From NCBI GenBank assembly GCA_947463325.1, contig CANHQT010000001.1:1-64000 (forward strand): a DNA stretch of 64,000 nt, given 5' to 3'. This stretch comes from Sphingomonadaceae bacterium. GTDB taxonomy: Bacteria > Pseudomonadota > Alphaproteobacteria > Sphingomonadales > Sphingomonadaceae. The notes below the pieces were generated by a model that did no database searches, had not been told where the DNA came from, and saw only the letters and a program-made list of their open reading frames with translations. Shown in pieces: positions 45,271 to 53,149 of this stretch; within the stretch, counting starts at the first letter, position 1; each line of letters opens with the position of its first letter. The translations under genes were made by a program, and so were the position numbers.

Positions 45271-46356
45271 TTACAATTCGAGCGGGCCATGCTCCAGCTT
45301 GGGCAAAACATGGCGGGCGAACAGATCGCATTCGGCAGCGTGCGGGTAGCCTGACAGGATGAAGGCCTCCATGCCGACCTCCTGATAGGCGCGCAGCTTG
45401 GCCAGCACCTGATCGGGATCGCCGACAATGGCGGCACCGCAACCGGACCGGGCACGGCCGATACCGGTCCACAGATTGTCCTCGACATAGCCCTCATCAT
45501 CCGCGGTGCTGCGCAGCTCGGCCTGGCGCTGCACACCGAAGTTGGCGGCATCAAGGCTCTTGTTACGAATGGCATCGCCGGTTTGCGCATCAAGCTTGGA
45601 AAGCAGACGGCGGGCATAGAGGCGCGCTTCCTCTTCCGTCTCGCGCACGATCACATGGGCGCGATAGCCGAACTTGAGCGTGCGACCCTTGGCGGCGGCG
45701 CGCGCCTTCATGTCGGTGACGACCTCCTTCACCTTGTCCATCGTGTCGGGCCACATCAGATAGACATCGGCCGCCTCCGCAGCGACTTCGCGCGCCACCG
45801 GCGAAAGGCCACCGAAATAGAAAGGCGGGCATTTGCCGGAGATGGTCGTCATGCGCGGCGGATCGAGGTCGAGATTGTAGAAATCGCCCTTGAAGCTGAC
45901 GTGCTCGCCATTGAGCATGGTCTTCAAGATCTTCATCGCCTCAACCGTGCGCTGGTAACGCGGCCCGCCCTCCATCGTCTCTCCCGGGATGTCGGAAGAG
46001 ATGATGTTGACGTTGAGCCGCCCCCCGGTCCCTGCAGCGTTGGGGCCGAGGATGCGGTCGAGCGTGGCAATGCGGCGCGCAAGCTGCGGCGGCCAGTCTT
46101 CACCGATGCGCACCGCCATAAGCAGCTTCATGCGCGTCACCATCGTGGCGATGGCGGCAGCAAAGACAGTGGTATCGACGCCCAACTGATAGCCGGAGGG
46201 CAGCAGGATATTGTCGAACCCGCCCTTTTCGGCAGTCAGCACGATATTGCGGCAATGCTCCCACGATGATTGCAGCATCGGGTCAGGCACGCCCAGAAAC
46301 TCGTAATCGTCATCGCACAGCGCGGAAAACCAGGCGACTTCGCATTGCTGGGTCAT
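45271..46356 (-). CDS. SsuD-like LLM flavin-dependent monooxygenase, predicted sulfoquinovose monooxygenase
   Basis: The 361-residue TIM-barrel protein belongs to the alkanesulfonate monooxygenase (SsuD) branch of the luciferase-like family. Comparable segments are AEKGGFDNILLPSGYQLG, LLMAVRIGEDWPPQLARR, LNVNIISSDIPGE, PFYFGGLSPVAREVAAE, RAHVIVRETEEEARL and NLWTGIGRARSGCGAAIVGD. SsuD enzymes use FMNH2 and O2 to split a C-S bond, releasing sulfite and an aldehyde. In the sulfo-SMO pathway such an enzyme turns sulfoquinovose into 6-oxo-glucose. The locus, with sulfoquinovosidase and aldo/keto reductase, points to that substrate. ATG 46356 follows GAGGATG. No flavin reductase gene is adjacent, so FMNH2 must come from elsewhere. 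Confidence 0.8.
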   Translation of the reverse strand: MTQQCEVAWFSALCDDDYEFLGVPDPMLQSSWEHCRNIVLTAEKGGFDNILLPSGYQLGVDTTVFAAAIATMVTRMKLLMAVRIGEDWPPQLARRIATLDRILGPNAAGTGGRLNVNIISSDIPGETMEGGPRYQRTVEAMKILKTMLNGEHVSFKGDFYNLDLDPPRMTTISGKCPPFYFGGLSPVAREVAAEAADVYLMWPDTMDKVKEVVTDMKARAAAKGRTLKFGYRAHVIVRETEEEARLYARRLLSKLDAQTGDAIRNKSLDAANFGVQRQAELRSTADDEGYVEDNLWTGIGRARSGCGAAIVGDPDQVLAKLRAYQEVGMEAFILSGYPHAAECDLFARHVLPKLEHGPLEL

Positions 46357-46435
46357 GGCTTCATCCTCATTCACTGCCCCGAAACGTCTCAACAGGGGCA
46401 TTGGTCGTCATTGGCGATGGCCGGAACCGTTGGCA

Positions 46436-46449
46436 GCACCGGCCGGTGC
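46436..46449. promoter_or_regulatory. 14-base perfect palindrome before the monooxygenase gene
   Basis: GCACCGGCCGGTGC lies in the 103-base gap between the aldo/keto reductase stop and the monooxygenase start, about 80 bases upstream of the latter. It could be an internal operator for the LacI protein, or part of an internal terminator. There is no T-run. It is unlike the two palindromes upstream of the TonB receptor. Confidence 0.35.
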
Positions 46450-46459
46450 ATTCCTTGAT

Positions 46460-47368
46460 CTAGGGCAAGGGGATTCCGCGCGCGGCGACGAGCACGGCGT
46501 ACCACTGCGCCCGCGTCCAGCGGACGGCATAGGCATCCGCTGCTTCGGCGACACGCGCCGCATTTTGCGTGCCGACGATGGGAATAATCCCTGAAGGATG
46601 TGCCATCAGCCAACTATAGGCAGCAGCCGTGCGGCTGACGCCATGCGTTTCGGCAGCGACGTCAAGTGCGGCGGCTACGGCACGATCACGGTCACTCTCC
46701 GGCGCGGCGAGGCGCCCGCCGCCGAGCGGCGACCAGGCGAGCGGGGTCATGCCCATAACCATTGCCTGATCGAGCTCGCCATTCTCGATGCAATCGATGC
46801 GCAAGGGGCTAATCTCGGGCTGGGTAGCAACGATCGGCACGCTCCCCAGGAAATGCTGGAGCGCCGCGATCTGGGCCACGGTCATGTTGGAAACGCCGAT
46901 GCTGGCGATTTTCCCTGCAGCCACCGCGTCGGTGAGCGTGCGCGCCACCTCTTGAGGATGTGCAAGAATGTCCGGCCGGTGAATCTGATAGAGCTCGACA
47001 CGGTCGGTCTTGAGCCGGCGCAGCGAAGCATCGAGCGCGCCGGAGAGATAAGGACCGCTTTGATCATAGGGCAGCGGGGGCATGATCCCGCCCTTGGTCG
47101 CCAGCACGATGCGGCCCCGGATCGATGGGTCGGCGGCCATCACCTCGCCAAACAGCGCCTCGGCATCCCCGAACCCACTGTGGCCGTTGAAGCCATAGAT
47201 GTCCGCGGTGTCGAAAAAGGTAATGCCGCTATCAAGCACGGCGTGGACGAGGCGCGCGGTATCCTCACGGCTGCCGGCAAAGCGCCACATTCCCCATGCG
47301 AGAGAGGAGACGGTGAGGCCACTGGTCCCGAGGCTGCGGGTACGGGGGGCGGGTGCAAGATCGCTCAT
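46460..47368 (-). CDS. Aldo/keto reductase, predicted 6-oxo-glucose reductase
   Basis: The 302-residue protein has the full aldo/keto reductase tetrad: Asp and Tyr in FFDTADIYGFNG, Lys in VLATKGG and His in LYQIHRPD. The NAD(P)-binding tail is SGIIPIVGTQNAARVAEA. It is closest in style to E. coli YdhF-type reductases. In the known oxidative sulfoquinovose pathway an aldo/keto reductase (SmoB) reduces the 6-aldehyde left by desulfonation to glucose. The position between the LacI regulator (16 bases) and the SsuD-like monooxygenase supports this assignment. The substrate is inferred from context, not from sequence. Confidence 0.8.
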   Translation of the reverse strand: MSDLAPAPRTRSLGTSGLTVSSLAWGMWRFAGSREDTARLVHAVLDSGITFFDTADIYGFNGHSGFGDAEALFGEVMAADPSIRGRIVLATKGGIMPPLPYDQSGPYLSGALDASLRRLKTDRVELYQIHRPDILAHPQEVARTLTDAVAAGKIASIGVSNMTVAQIAALQHFLGSVPIVATQPEISPLRIDCIENGELDQAMVMGMTPLAWSPLGGGRLAAPESDRDRAVAAALDVAAETHGVSRTAAAYSWLMAHPSGIIPIVGTQNAARVAEAADAYAVRWTRAQWYAVLVAARGIPLP

Positions 47369-47384
47369 CGGCTATTATGTCCTG

Positions 47385-48413
47385 TCAGGCGTTGCGTTGA
47401 AAAGGCGGGGCGACACTGGCGCGTTCGACCAGCTGGTGAGGCAGGCGCCGATGCACGCTTTCCCCGCCGGCGAGCAGCAGTTGCGCGGCGGCGTCGGCGA
47501 GTTCGAACATCGGCTGGTGAATGGTGGTGAGCGGCGGCCATACGGTGCGCGCAAGCGTGGTATCGTCGAAGCCCGCAACGCTGAGCCGCCCCGGCACGTC
47601 GATGCCCATGTCATGCGCGACCGCAAGCACACCGGCGGCCATGTCGTCATTGGAGGCGAAGATGGCGGTCGGCGGTTCCGCCATGGCCAGAAACAGGCGC
47701 GCTGCCGCCACTCCACTGTCGAAATCGAACTGGCCCTGGGCGATCAGCGCCGGGTCTGCGCGCATGCCGACGCGTTCGAGCGCGCGGGTGTAGCCGCGCT
47801 GCCGGTCATCCGACGCCATGTGGCTGGGATGCCCCTTGATGAAGCCGATGCGCCGGTGCCCGAGATTGAGGAGGTGCGTTGTCATATCATCGCCGGCCTG
47901 CACGTCATCCATGAACACCGAAGAGGTCAGCGCATGGTTGGTGCCGGGGGAGATACGCACGAAGGGCACGTCCATCGCCTCCAGCGCACGCAGCACCGCA
48001 TCACAATCGGTGACGGGGGAGGAGAGGATGATGCCATCGACATGGGTTTCAGTGACAAGCCCGCGCACCTGTTCACCCACTGCCGGATCGTCGACATCGA
48101 CTGGCTGAGCGAGCAGGCGAATGCCCTCCCGGTTACAATGCGACCAGACACCCGACTGGATCTGGTGCATGTAATAGGGGCTGTGATTGTCATAGATCAG
48201 GGCGATCTGGTTCGACTTTGTGCCCGCCAGGATACGTGCGGCAACACTGGGGCGGAAATCGAGCTCGCGCATCGCCGCCTCGACCTTCGCCCGCGTCTCC
48301 TCCCGCACATAGCGGTGGCCGTTAAGCACGCGGCTGACGGTCTTGACGGCGACCCCGGCGAGCGCGGCGACATCGCGGATGTTGGCGCGTTCATTGGTGG
48401 TTTTGGCACTCAT
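47385..48413 (-). CDS. LacI-family transcriptional regulator
   Basis: The 342-residue protein has an N-terminal LacI helix-turn-helix with hinge (NIRDVAALAGVAVKTVSRVL and NGHRYVREETRAKVEAAM). A periplasmic-binding-protein-like effector domain follows, including ALIYDNHSPYYMHQI, GFIKGHPSHMASDDRQRGY, IFASNDDMAAGVLAV and LSVAGFDDTTLARTVWPPL. Its ATG overlaps the sulfoquinovosidase stop (ATGA), so it is probably cotranscribed with the enzymes it controls. The likely effector is sulfoquinovose or its glycoside. Candidate operators are the palindromes in the divergent region at 50468-50674. Confidence 0.92.
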   Translation of the reverse strand: MSAKTTNERANIRDVAALAGVAVKTVSRVLNGHRYVREETRAKVEAAMRELDFRPSVAARILAGTKSNQIALIYDNHSPYYMHQIQSGVWSHCNREGIRLLAQPVDVDDPAVGEQVRGLVTETHVDGIILSSPVTDCDAVLRALEAMDVPFVRISPGTNHALTSSVFMDDVQAGDDMTTHLLNLGHRRIGFIKGHPSHMASDDRQRGYTRALERVGMRADPALIAQGQFDFDSGVAAARLFLAMAEPPTAIFASNDDMAAGVLAVAHDMGIDVPGRLSVAGFDDTTLARTVWPPLTTIHQPMFELADAAAQLLLAGGESVHRRLPHQLVERASVAPPFQRNA

Positions 48414-50467
48414 GCCGAATCCCTCACCGACGGCAGGCTGGCAAACAGATCCGCAAAAGCGCTGTCCGGCCGGTAGAAAACCGGCGGTGTGCCAAGGGGG
48501 GCGGCAACATCATGCCAGCCCGGCACAAAATCATCGCCCGACCAGACATGGCGCCACACGGTAGAGACATCGCCCGGCAGATAGACGCGGCGAGACACTG
48601 CCCCCTCTTCGATCACGGGCGCAACCATCAGGTCCGCGCCATAGAGATACTGATCCTGGATGGTGAAGGTCTCTCGGTCGTCCGGCCAGTGCAGGAACAG
48701 CGCGCGCTGGGCGGGCAGGCCGGTGGCCGATGCCTCCTCGCACAAATGCCGAACCCATGGCGCGAGCGCGGCATGAACGCGGCTCCAGCGTACGAAACCG
48801 GCAAGCAGCTCAGAGGTGGAATCGATCTGCAGATTGTCGTCGGGCCGGTTGCCCTCATGCGTGCGCATAACCGGCGTGAAGGCACCAAGCTCATACCAGC
48901 GGAACATCAGCTCCGCCGTGCGCACATTGCCATGCAGGCTGGTGTAGCCGCCCACATCTGAATGCGAATAGGCGTTGCCGACCAGGCCCGACGACAGCGC
49001 AGCGGTGATCACCGTGCCGATACCATCGTGGCGCGAGAAATCGACCGACTGGTCGCCGGCCCAAAGCAGAGGGCAATATTGCTGCACGCCGGTGTAGCCA
49101 GCGCGCATGAAGAAGAGCGCATCGCCCGTCCGCCCCCGCGAGGCGACGGCATCGGCATTCACCTTTGCCCAATGCACCGGCCAGAGATTGTGCTGGGACA
49201 TCGGGTCACCCGCGTGCAGCCGCAAATCGACCGGCAAATATTCGCCGAAATCGGCCATCCAGCCATCGATGCCGAAATCGAGCATCTGCTTGCCGATGAT
49301 TTCCTCCGCAAACCACTCCGCCGCCGCATCGTTGGTGAAATCGACTACGCCCGCGTCGAACTCGCCGAAATCGACAGCATAGGGCTCATCGCTGTCGAGC
49401 CGCTGGGCCAGATAGCCCAGCCGCGCCGCCTCGGCATATTGAGGGCCATCGACCGCGAGATAGGGGTTCACATAGCCGAGGAACCGGATGCCGCGCGCCT
49501 TCAGCTCCGCGATCTTCGCCGGCAAGTCGGGATAGCGCGCGGCATTCCACTGCCAGTCCCAGAACAGGCGGCGGCCGAAGCTGGTCTGGCGAATGCCGCA
49601 CCAATCCTCGCACCACAGGCCGGAAACGGCAGCGCCCGCTGCGATGATCCTTTCGAGCCGTTCAAAACTGTTCGCGCCATCCTTGAGGCCGACGATCGCG
49701 CCGCCGATGGCCCAGTCGGGCAGGGGGGGCTGCGATCCCCCACCTGTCGAGAGCTGATGCACCAACCCGGCGAAGTCATCATGCGCGGCCAACCGCAACT
49801 CGGCGCGGCCGGACCAGATCGTGAGCGCGTGTCGGTCGGAAGAAGTGAAATCCAACAACGAATATTCACTGTTGAGTAGCGCCACAGCGTAACGGCGCGA
49901 TGAGAGGAAAGTCGGTTCGGGGTAGTTGGTCGTCCAATAATCGCCGCCGGCGAAGGAGCCGTCGGCACTCATCTTGTCCGTGAGCGTAGTCCCCGGCTCC
50001 CGCCCCACCCCGGGCTCGCTCGTCCACATCGGAAAGCTGCGCCCGCGCAGGTCAAAATAGCTCATCTGCTCGCCGCCGCCCCAGACGTGTTCATCGGCTT
50101 CGGCGACGAGCTCGATATTCAGGCGATCGTGACTGGCTAGCATCGAAAACAGCTCAAGCGTCGCGCCATCATCGTGAAGCGACACCCGTACCCTCAAAAT
50201 GGCCGAATCGTCGGCGTCCTCGGCGAGTAGCAGGTCGAAACATTCCCGATGGGGCGCGGCATCCTCCACCCTGTTCGGCTGGATATACCTGGGCACACGC
50301 TCATCGCTCGGCGCATCCTCCATGCGGAAATTGCCGCGTACCATGGTGACGGCCGGATTGCCCTTGGCGATGCGGAATGCAGGGGTGTCGATGCGGTGGC
50401 GCAGGATGACCCGGTCACCCAGCAGCAGGTCGAACCCGCCGTCGCGTTCCTCGAATCGCGCGCTCAC
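48410..50467 (-). CDS. GH31 sulfoquinovosidase (YihQ/SmoI-like)
   Basis: Sulfoquinovosidases release sulfoquinovose from sulfoquinovosyl glycerol and related plant and algal sulfolipid products. From GTG 50467 the protein has 685 residues (E. coli YihQ has 678), and the active-site residues then fall on almost the same numbers as in YihQ. The nucleophile is Asp406 in DGWMADFGEYLP and the acid/base is Asp472 in LLWAGDQSVDF. The sulfonate-pocket residues are Lys262 (VGLKDG), Glu287 (WCEDWCGIRQTSFG), Arg300 and Trp303 (GRRLFWDW) and Tyr508 (SHSDVGGY). This is the KERWY set of Agrobacterium-type enzymes; E. coli has Gln-Gln. GAGGGG precedes the GTG. ATG 50572 and ATG 50530 are earlier options, but they overlap the divergent promoter area. 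Confidence 0.9.
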   Translation of the reverse strand: MSARFEERDGGFDLLLGDRVILRHRIDTPAFRIAKGNPAVTMVRGNFRMEDAPSDERVPRYIQPNRVEDAAPHRECFDLLLAEDADDSAILRVRVSLHDDGATLELFSMLASHDRLNIELVAEADEHVWGGGEQMSYFDLRGRSFPMWTSEPGVGREPGTTLTDKMSADGSFAGGDYWTTNYPEPTFLSSRRYAVALLNSEYSLLDFTSSDRHALTIWSGRAELRLAAHDDFAGLVHQLSTGGGSQPPLPDWAIGGAIVGLKDGANSFERLERIIAAGAAVSGLWCEDWCGIRQTSFGRRLFWDWQWNAARYPDLPAKIAELKARGIRFLGYVNPYLAVDGPQYAEAARLGYLAQRLDSDEPYAVDFGEFDAGVVDFTNDAAAEWFAEEIIGKQMLDFGIDGWMADFGEYLPVDLRLHAGDPMSQHNLWPVHWAKVNADAVASRGRTGDALFFMRAGYTGVQQYCPLLWAGDQSVDFSRHDGIGTVITAALSSGLVGNAYSHSDVGGYTSLHGNVRTAELMFRWYELGAFTPVMRTHEGNRPDDNLQIDSTSELLAGFVRWSRVHAALAPWVRHLCEEASATGLPAQRALFLHWPDDRETFTIQDQYLYGADLMVAPVIEEGAVSRRVYLPGDVSTVWRHVWSGDDFVPGWHDVAAPLGTPPVFYRPDSAFADLFASLPSVRDSA

Positions 50468-50571
50468 GCCGCCCCTCTCCCTCACTCTCTCGCCCAAGGC
50501 CGTGCTGGCTGCGGCGGCGCTGTTGCGCATTTGCCGCACTGTGACCGCGACGCACGTCGCAGCGTATGACA

Positions 50572-50588
50572 CCGCTTGACATAAGCGG
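50572..50588. promoter_or_regulatory. Inverted repeat over a TTGACA box in the divergent control region
   Basis: CCGCTT-GACAT-AAGCGG has perfect 6-base arms and contains TTGACA (50576-50581), a consensus -35 box reading toward the TonB receptor gene. It is in the 207-base region between the sulfoquinovosidase and receptor starts. No clear -10 box follows at 17 bases. The overlap of a repeat with a promoter element suggests a repressor site, for which the neighbouring LacI protein is the obvious candidate. Confidence 0.5.
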
Positions 50589-50614
50589 ACATGCCTCGCA
50601 ACTGTTTTGCCGAT

Positions 50615-50629
50615 GCCGGTTAATCCGGC
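50615..50629. promoter_or_regulatory. Second palindrome in the divergent control region
   Basis: GCCGG-TTAAT-CCGGC has 5-base arms and lies 46 bases before the receptor ATG. GTTAAT (50619-50624) inside it could serve as a -10 box. It is a second candidate operator of the sulfoquinovose locus. Confidence 0.4.
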
Positions 50630-50635
50630 GCATGG

Positions 50636-50658
50636 CGCGCGCCTCCAACAGGCGCGCG
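50636..50658 (+). other. Leader hairpin before the TonB receptor ribosome-binding site
   Basis: CGCGCGCCT and AGGCGCGCG form a perfect 9-base-pair stem around CCAAC. It ends 4 bases before the strong ribosome-binding sequence GGGAGGA (50663-50669). A stable GC hairpin here may raise message stability or limit translation. There is no T-run, so it is not a terminator. Confidence 0.5.
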
Positions 50659-50674
50659 GATTGGGAGGACAGAC

Positions 50675-53032
50675 ATGACTCTGAACGTTTCGCGCATCGG
50701 CCGCGGGCTGCTTGCCATCGGTGCATCGAGCCTCGCGCTCGCCGTTTCGACGCCAGCCTTTGCTCAGGATGCGGCGGCAGAAGAAAACAGCAGCGGCGAC
50801 ATCATCGTTACCGCCAACCGCGTCGAGCAGAATTTGCAGGACGTGCCGATCGCGGTCAGCGCGGTTTCCGGCGACCGCCTGGTCGACACCGGCACCAACA
50901 GCCTTGAAAACATCGGCGATCTCGTCCCCTCTGTCACCTTCCGCAAAGGCACGACCAGCGCCAACAGCGCCATTGTGATGCGCGGCGTCGGCACCATCAG
51001 CTTCTCGGTCGCTGCTGAACCCAGCGTTTCAACCGTTGTCGACGGCATCGTTCTCTCGCGCTCGGGTCAGTCGTTCATCGACCTCGTCGACATCGACCGC
51101 CTCGAAGTGCTGCGCGGGCCGCAGGGCACGCTTTTCGGCAAAAATGCCTCGGCCGGTCTCGTCAACATCATCAGCCGCGGCGGCACCGATGAGTTCGAAT
51201 TCGAAGGCAATGCCGAATATTTCGAAGGCGACGAATATCGCTTCCGCGGTTCGGTCTCCGGCCCGCTCGGCGGCAATTTCTCGGGCCGTTTGACTGGCTT
51301 CTACGGCACGTATGACGGCAACATCACCAATATCAATGCTGCCGCCAACGGCAACAAGGTGAACGGTTACGAGCGCATGGGCGCCCGCGCGATCGTCGAT
51401 TATGACAGCGGCCCGACGAGCCTGCGTTTCATCGCCGACTATTTCGAAGCGGATGACGATTGCTGCGCCGAAGTGACCGGCGTTTCGCGCGGTGCCGCTA
51501 TCGATGCCATCCTCGGCATTCCGGGCGGCAATGCCAATGGTGAGAACCAGCGCATCGTCAACCACAACCTCGTTACGCGCACGCAGGACAAGCAGTATAG
51601 CTTCACCCTGTCGGGCGACTTCGAGCTGACCGACACGCACACTCTCAGCCTGGTCAGCGGTTACCGCAACTGGCAGAACACCGAACTCCGCGAAGGCGAC
51701 TTCCTGCCGTTCGCAGTGATCGGCACCGGCCAGCTGCATGACGAAGGTTTTGTCGAAACCAACCAGTACAGCTTTGAAGCACGGATCGCCTCCGACCAGT
51801 CGGCGGCCTTCTCCTATCAGGCCGGTGCATTCATCTGGTATTCGAACAACATCCAGAATTTCACGCGGCGCAACATTCAGTGCACCACGTCGACGCGTGC
51901 TGCACTGCCCGGCGGCGCCGTGCCTTGCAACATCATCGCGCCGAACACCACGACTGACGCCACCACCTTCCCGAGCGCAACCTCGGCAAGCGACGTGGAT
52001 TCGACCAACTATGCCTTGTTCGCGCAGGGCACCTATCGCTTCAGCGACATGTTTAGCCTGACCGCAGGCCTGCGCTGGACCAAGGACGAGCTGAGCTATA
52101 CCCACACCCGTGCGCCAGGCATCGACCTGCGCACCGGCCTCCCGGCCACTGGTGCGGGCGTTTCGGGCAACCCGGCCGGCGGCCTCACCACTGCCACTCC
52201 TCCGGGTAACGGCACCAACACCTCGGCCGGCGATTCGAACAACAGCAACTGGTCGGGCCGCGTTTCCGCGCAGTTCGAGCCCAATGACGACCTGATGCTC
52301 TATGCAAGCTACACCCGTGGCTACAAGGGTCCGGCGTTCAACGTCTTCTTCAACCACACTGCGCCGACCAACGCCGTGCCGATCGACGAAGAAACGTCCG
52401 ACAGCTTCGAAATCGGCGTGCGTTCGCAGTTTGCCGACTTTGTCACGCTGAACGCCACGGCATTCCAGGTGACCTATGACGGGTTCCAGGCGAACAACTT
52501 CATCCTGCTCAACGGTGCGGTTGTTTCCAACCTCACCAATGCGGGTAAGGTGCGTTCGACCGGCTTCGAAATCGACACCCGGATTGAGCCGGTTGACGGC
52601 CTGACCTTCTCGGGCAGTGTCGCTTATGCCGATGCCAAGGTCCGCCGGTTCAACCCGAACCCGGCAACCAACGCGCCGAGCGCGCTGAACGGCACCCGCC
52701 TGCCACTGGCACCGGAATGGAGCTGGAACATCGGTGCGGACTATGAGACCGCCATCGGTTCGAACCTGCGTTTCTATGCCAGCACGATCTACAGCTACAC
52801 CGACGATCAATTCTCCGATCTCGGCAACGCCGGCCCGATCGACAGCTACGGCATCTGGAACGCCAGCATCGGCGTCAGCGACGCGAACGACACTTATCGT
52901 CTGTCGCTGTTCGCCCGCAACATCGGTGACACCAGCTATGTGCTGCTCAACACCAGCGCTGGCCAGCGTCTCCACATCCCGCGTGATGCGGACCGCTACT
53001 TCGGCGTCGGCCTGCGCGTGAAGCTGCGCTAA
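50675..53032 (+). CDS. TonB-dependent outer membrane receptor, predicted sulfoquinovoside importer
   Basis: The 785-residue protein has a signal peptide ending at about AFA-Q31 and a TonB box-like DIIVTANRVEQ at about 42. A plug domain follows, with VPIAVSAVSGDRLV and RLEVLRGPQGTLFGKNASAG, then a C-terminal beta barrel ending in YFGVGLRVKLR. No N-terminal STN or carboxypeptidase-like extension is present. Receptors of this kind import sugars and other solutes in sphingomonads. Divergence from the sulfoquinovosidase gene and the transporter genes downstream suggest sulfoquinovose glycosides as substrate; specificity cannot be read from sequence. Confidence 0.9.
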   Translation: MTLNVSRIGRGLLAIGASSLALAVSTPAFAQDAAAEENSSGDIIVTANRVEQNLQDVPIAVSAVSGDRLVDTGTNSLENIGDLVPSVTFRKGTTSANSAIVMRGVGTISFSVAAEPSVSTVVDGIVLSRSGQSFIDLVDIDRLEVLRGPQGTLFGKNASAGLVNIISRGGTDEFEFEGNAEYFEGDEYRFRGSVSGPLGGNFSGRLTGFYGTYDGNITNINAAANGNKVNGYERMGARAIVDYDSGPTSLRFIADYFEADDDCCAEVTGVSRGAAIDAILGIPGGNANGENQRIVNHNLVTRTQDKQYSFTLSGDFELTDTHTLSLVSGYRNWQNTELREGDFLPFAVIGTGQLHDEGFVETNQYSFEARIASDQSAAFSYQAGAFIWYSNNIQNFTRRNIQCTTSTRAALPGGAVPCNIIAPNTTTDATTFPSATSASDVDSTNYALFAQGTYRFSDMFSLTAGLRWTKDELSYTHTRAPGIDLRTGLPATGAGVSGNPAGGLTTATPPGNGTNTSAGDSNNSNWSGRVSAQFEPNDDLMLYASYTRGYKGPAFNVFFNHTAPTNAVPIDEETSDSFEIGVRSQFADFVTLNATAFQVTYDGFQANNFILLNGAVVSNLTNAGKVRSTGFEIDTRIEPVDGLTFSGSVAYADAKVRRFNPNPATNAPSALNGTRLPLAPEWSWNIGADYETAIGSNLRFYASTIYSYTDDQFSDLGNAGPIDSYGIWNASIGVSDANDTYRLSLFARNIGDTSYVLLNTSAGQRLHIPRDADRYFGVGLRVKLR

Positions 53033-53051
53033 TCGACGTGAAGAACAACAG

Positions 53052-53092
53052 CACCGCCCCCGGTCGACCCGGCCGGGGGCGGTGTTGTGTTT
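53052..53092 (+). terminator. Intrinsic terminator after the TonB receptor gene
   Basis: CACCGCCCCCGG (53052-53063) pairs perfectly with CCGGGGGCGGTG (53073-53084) around a 9-base loop, followed by TTGTGTTT. It is 20 bases after the receptor stop and 58 bases before the MFS gene. It would end or strongly reduce transcription, so the receptor can be made in excess over the permease. Confidence 0.8.
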
Positions 53093-53149
53093 GCGGCGTA
53101 GCACTGGCAGTCGGGAGCCGAACAGAGCGGTGATCAAGGGAAAGCGGCA

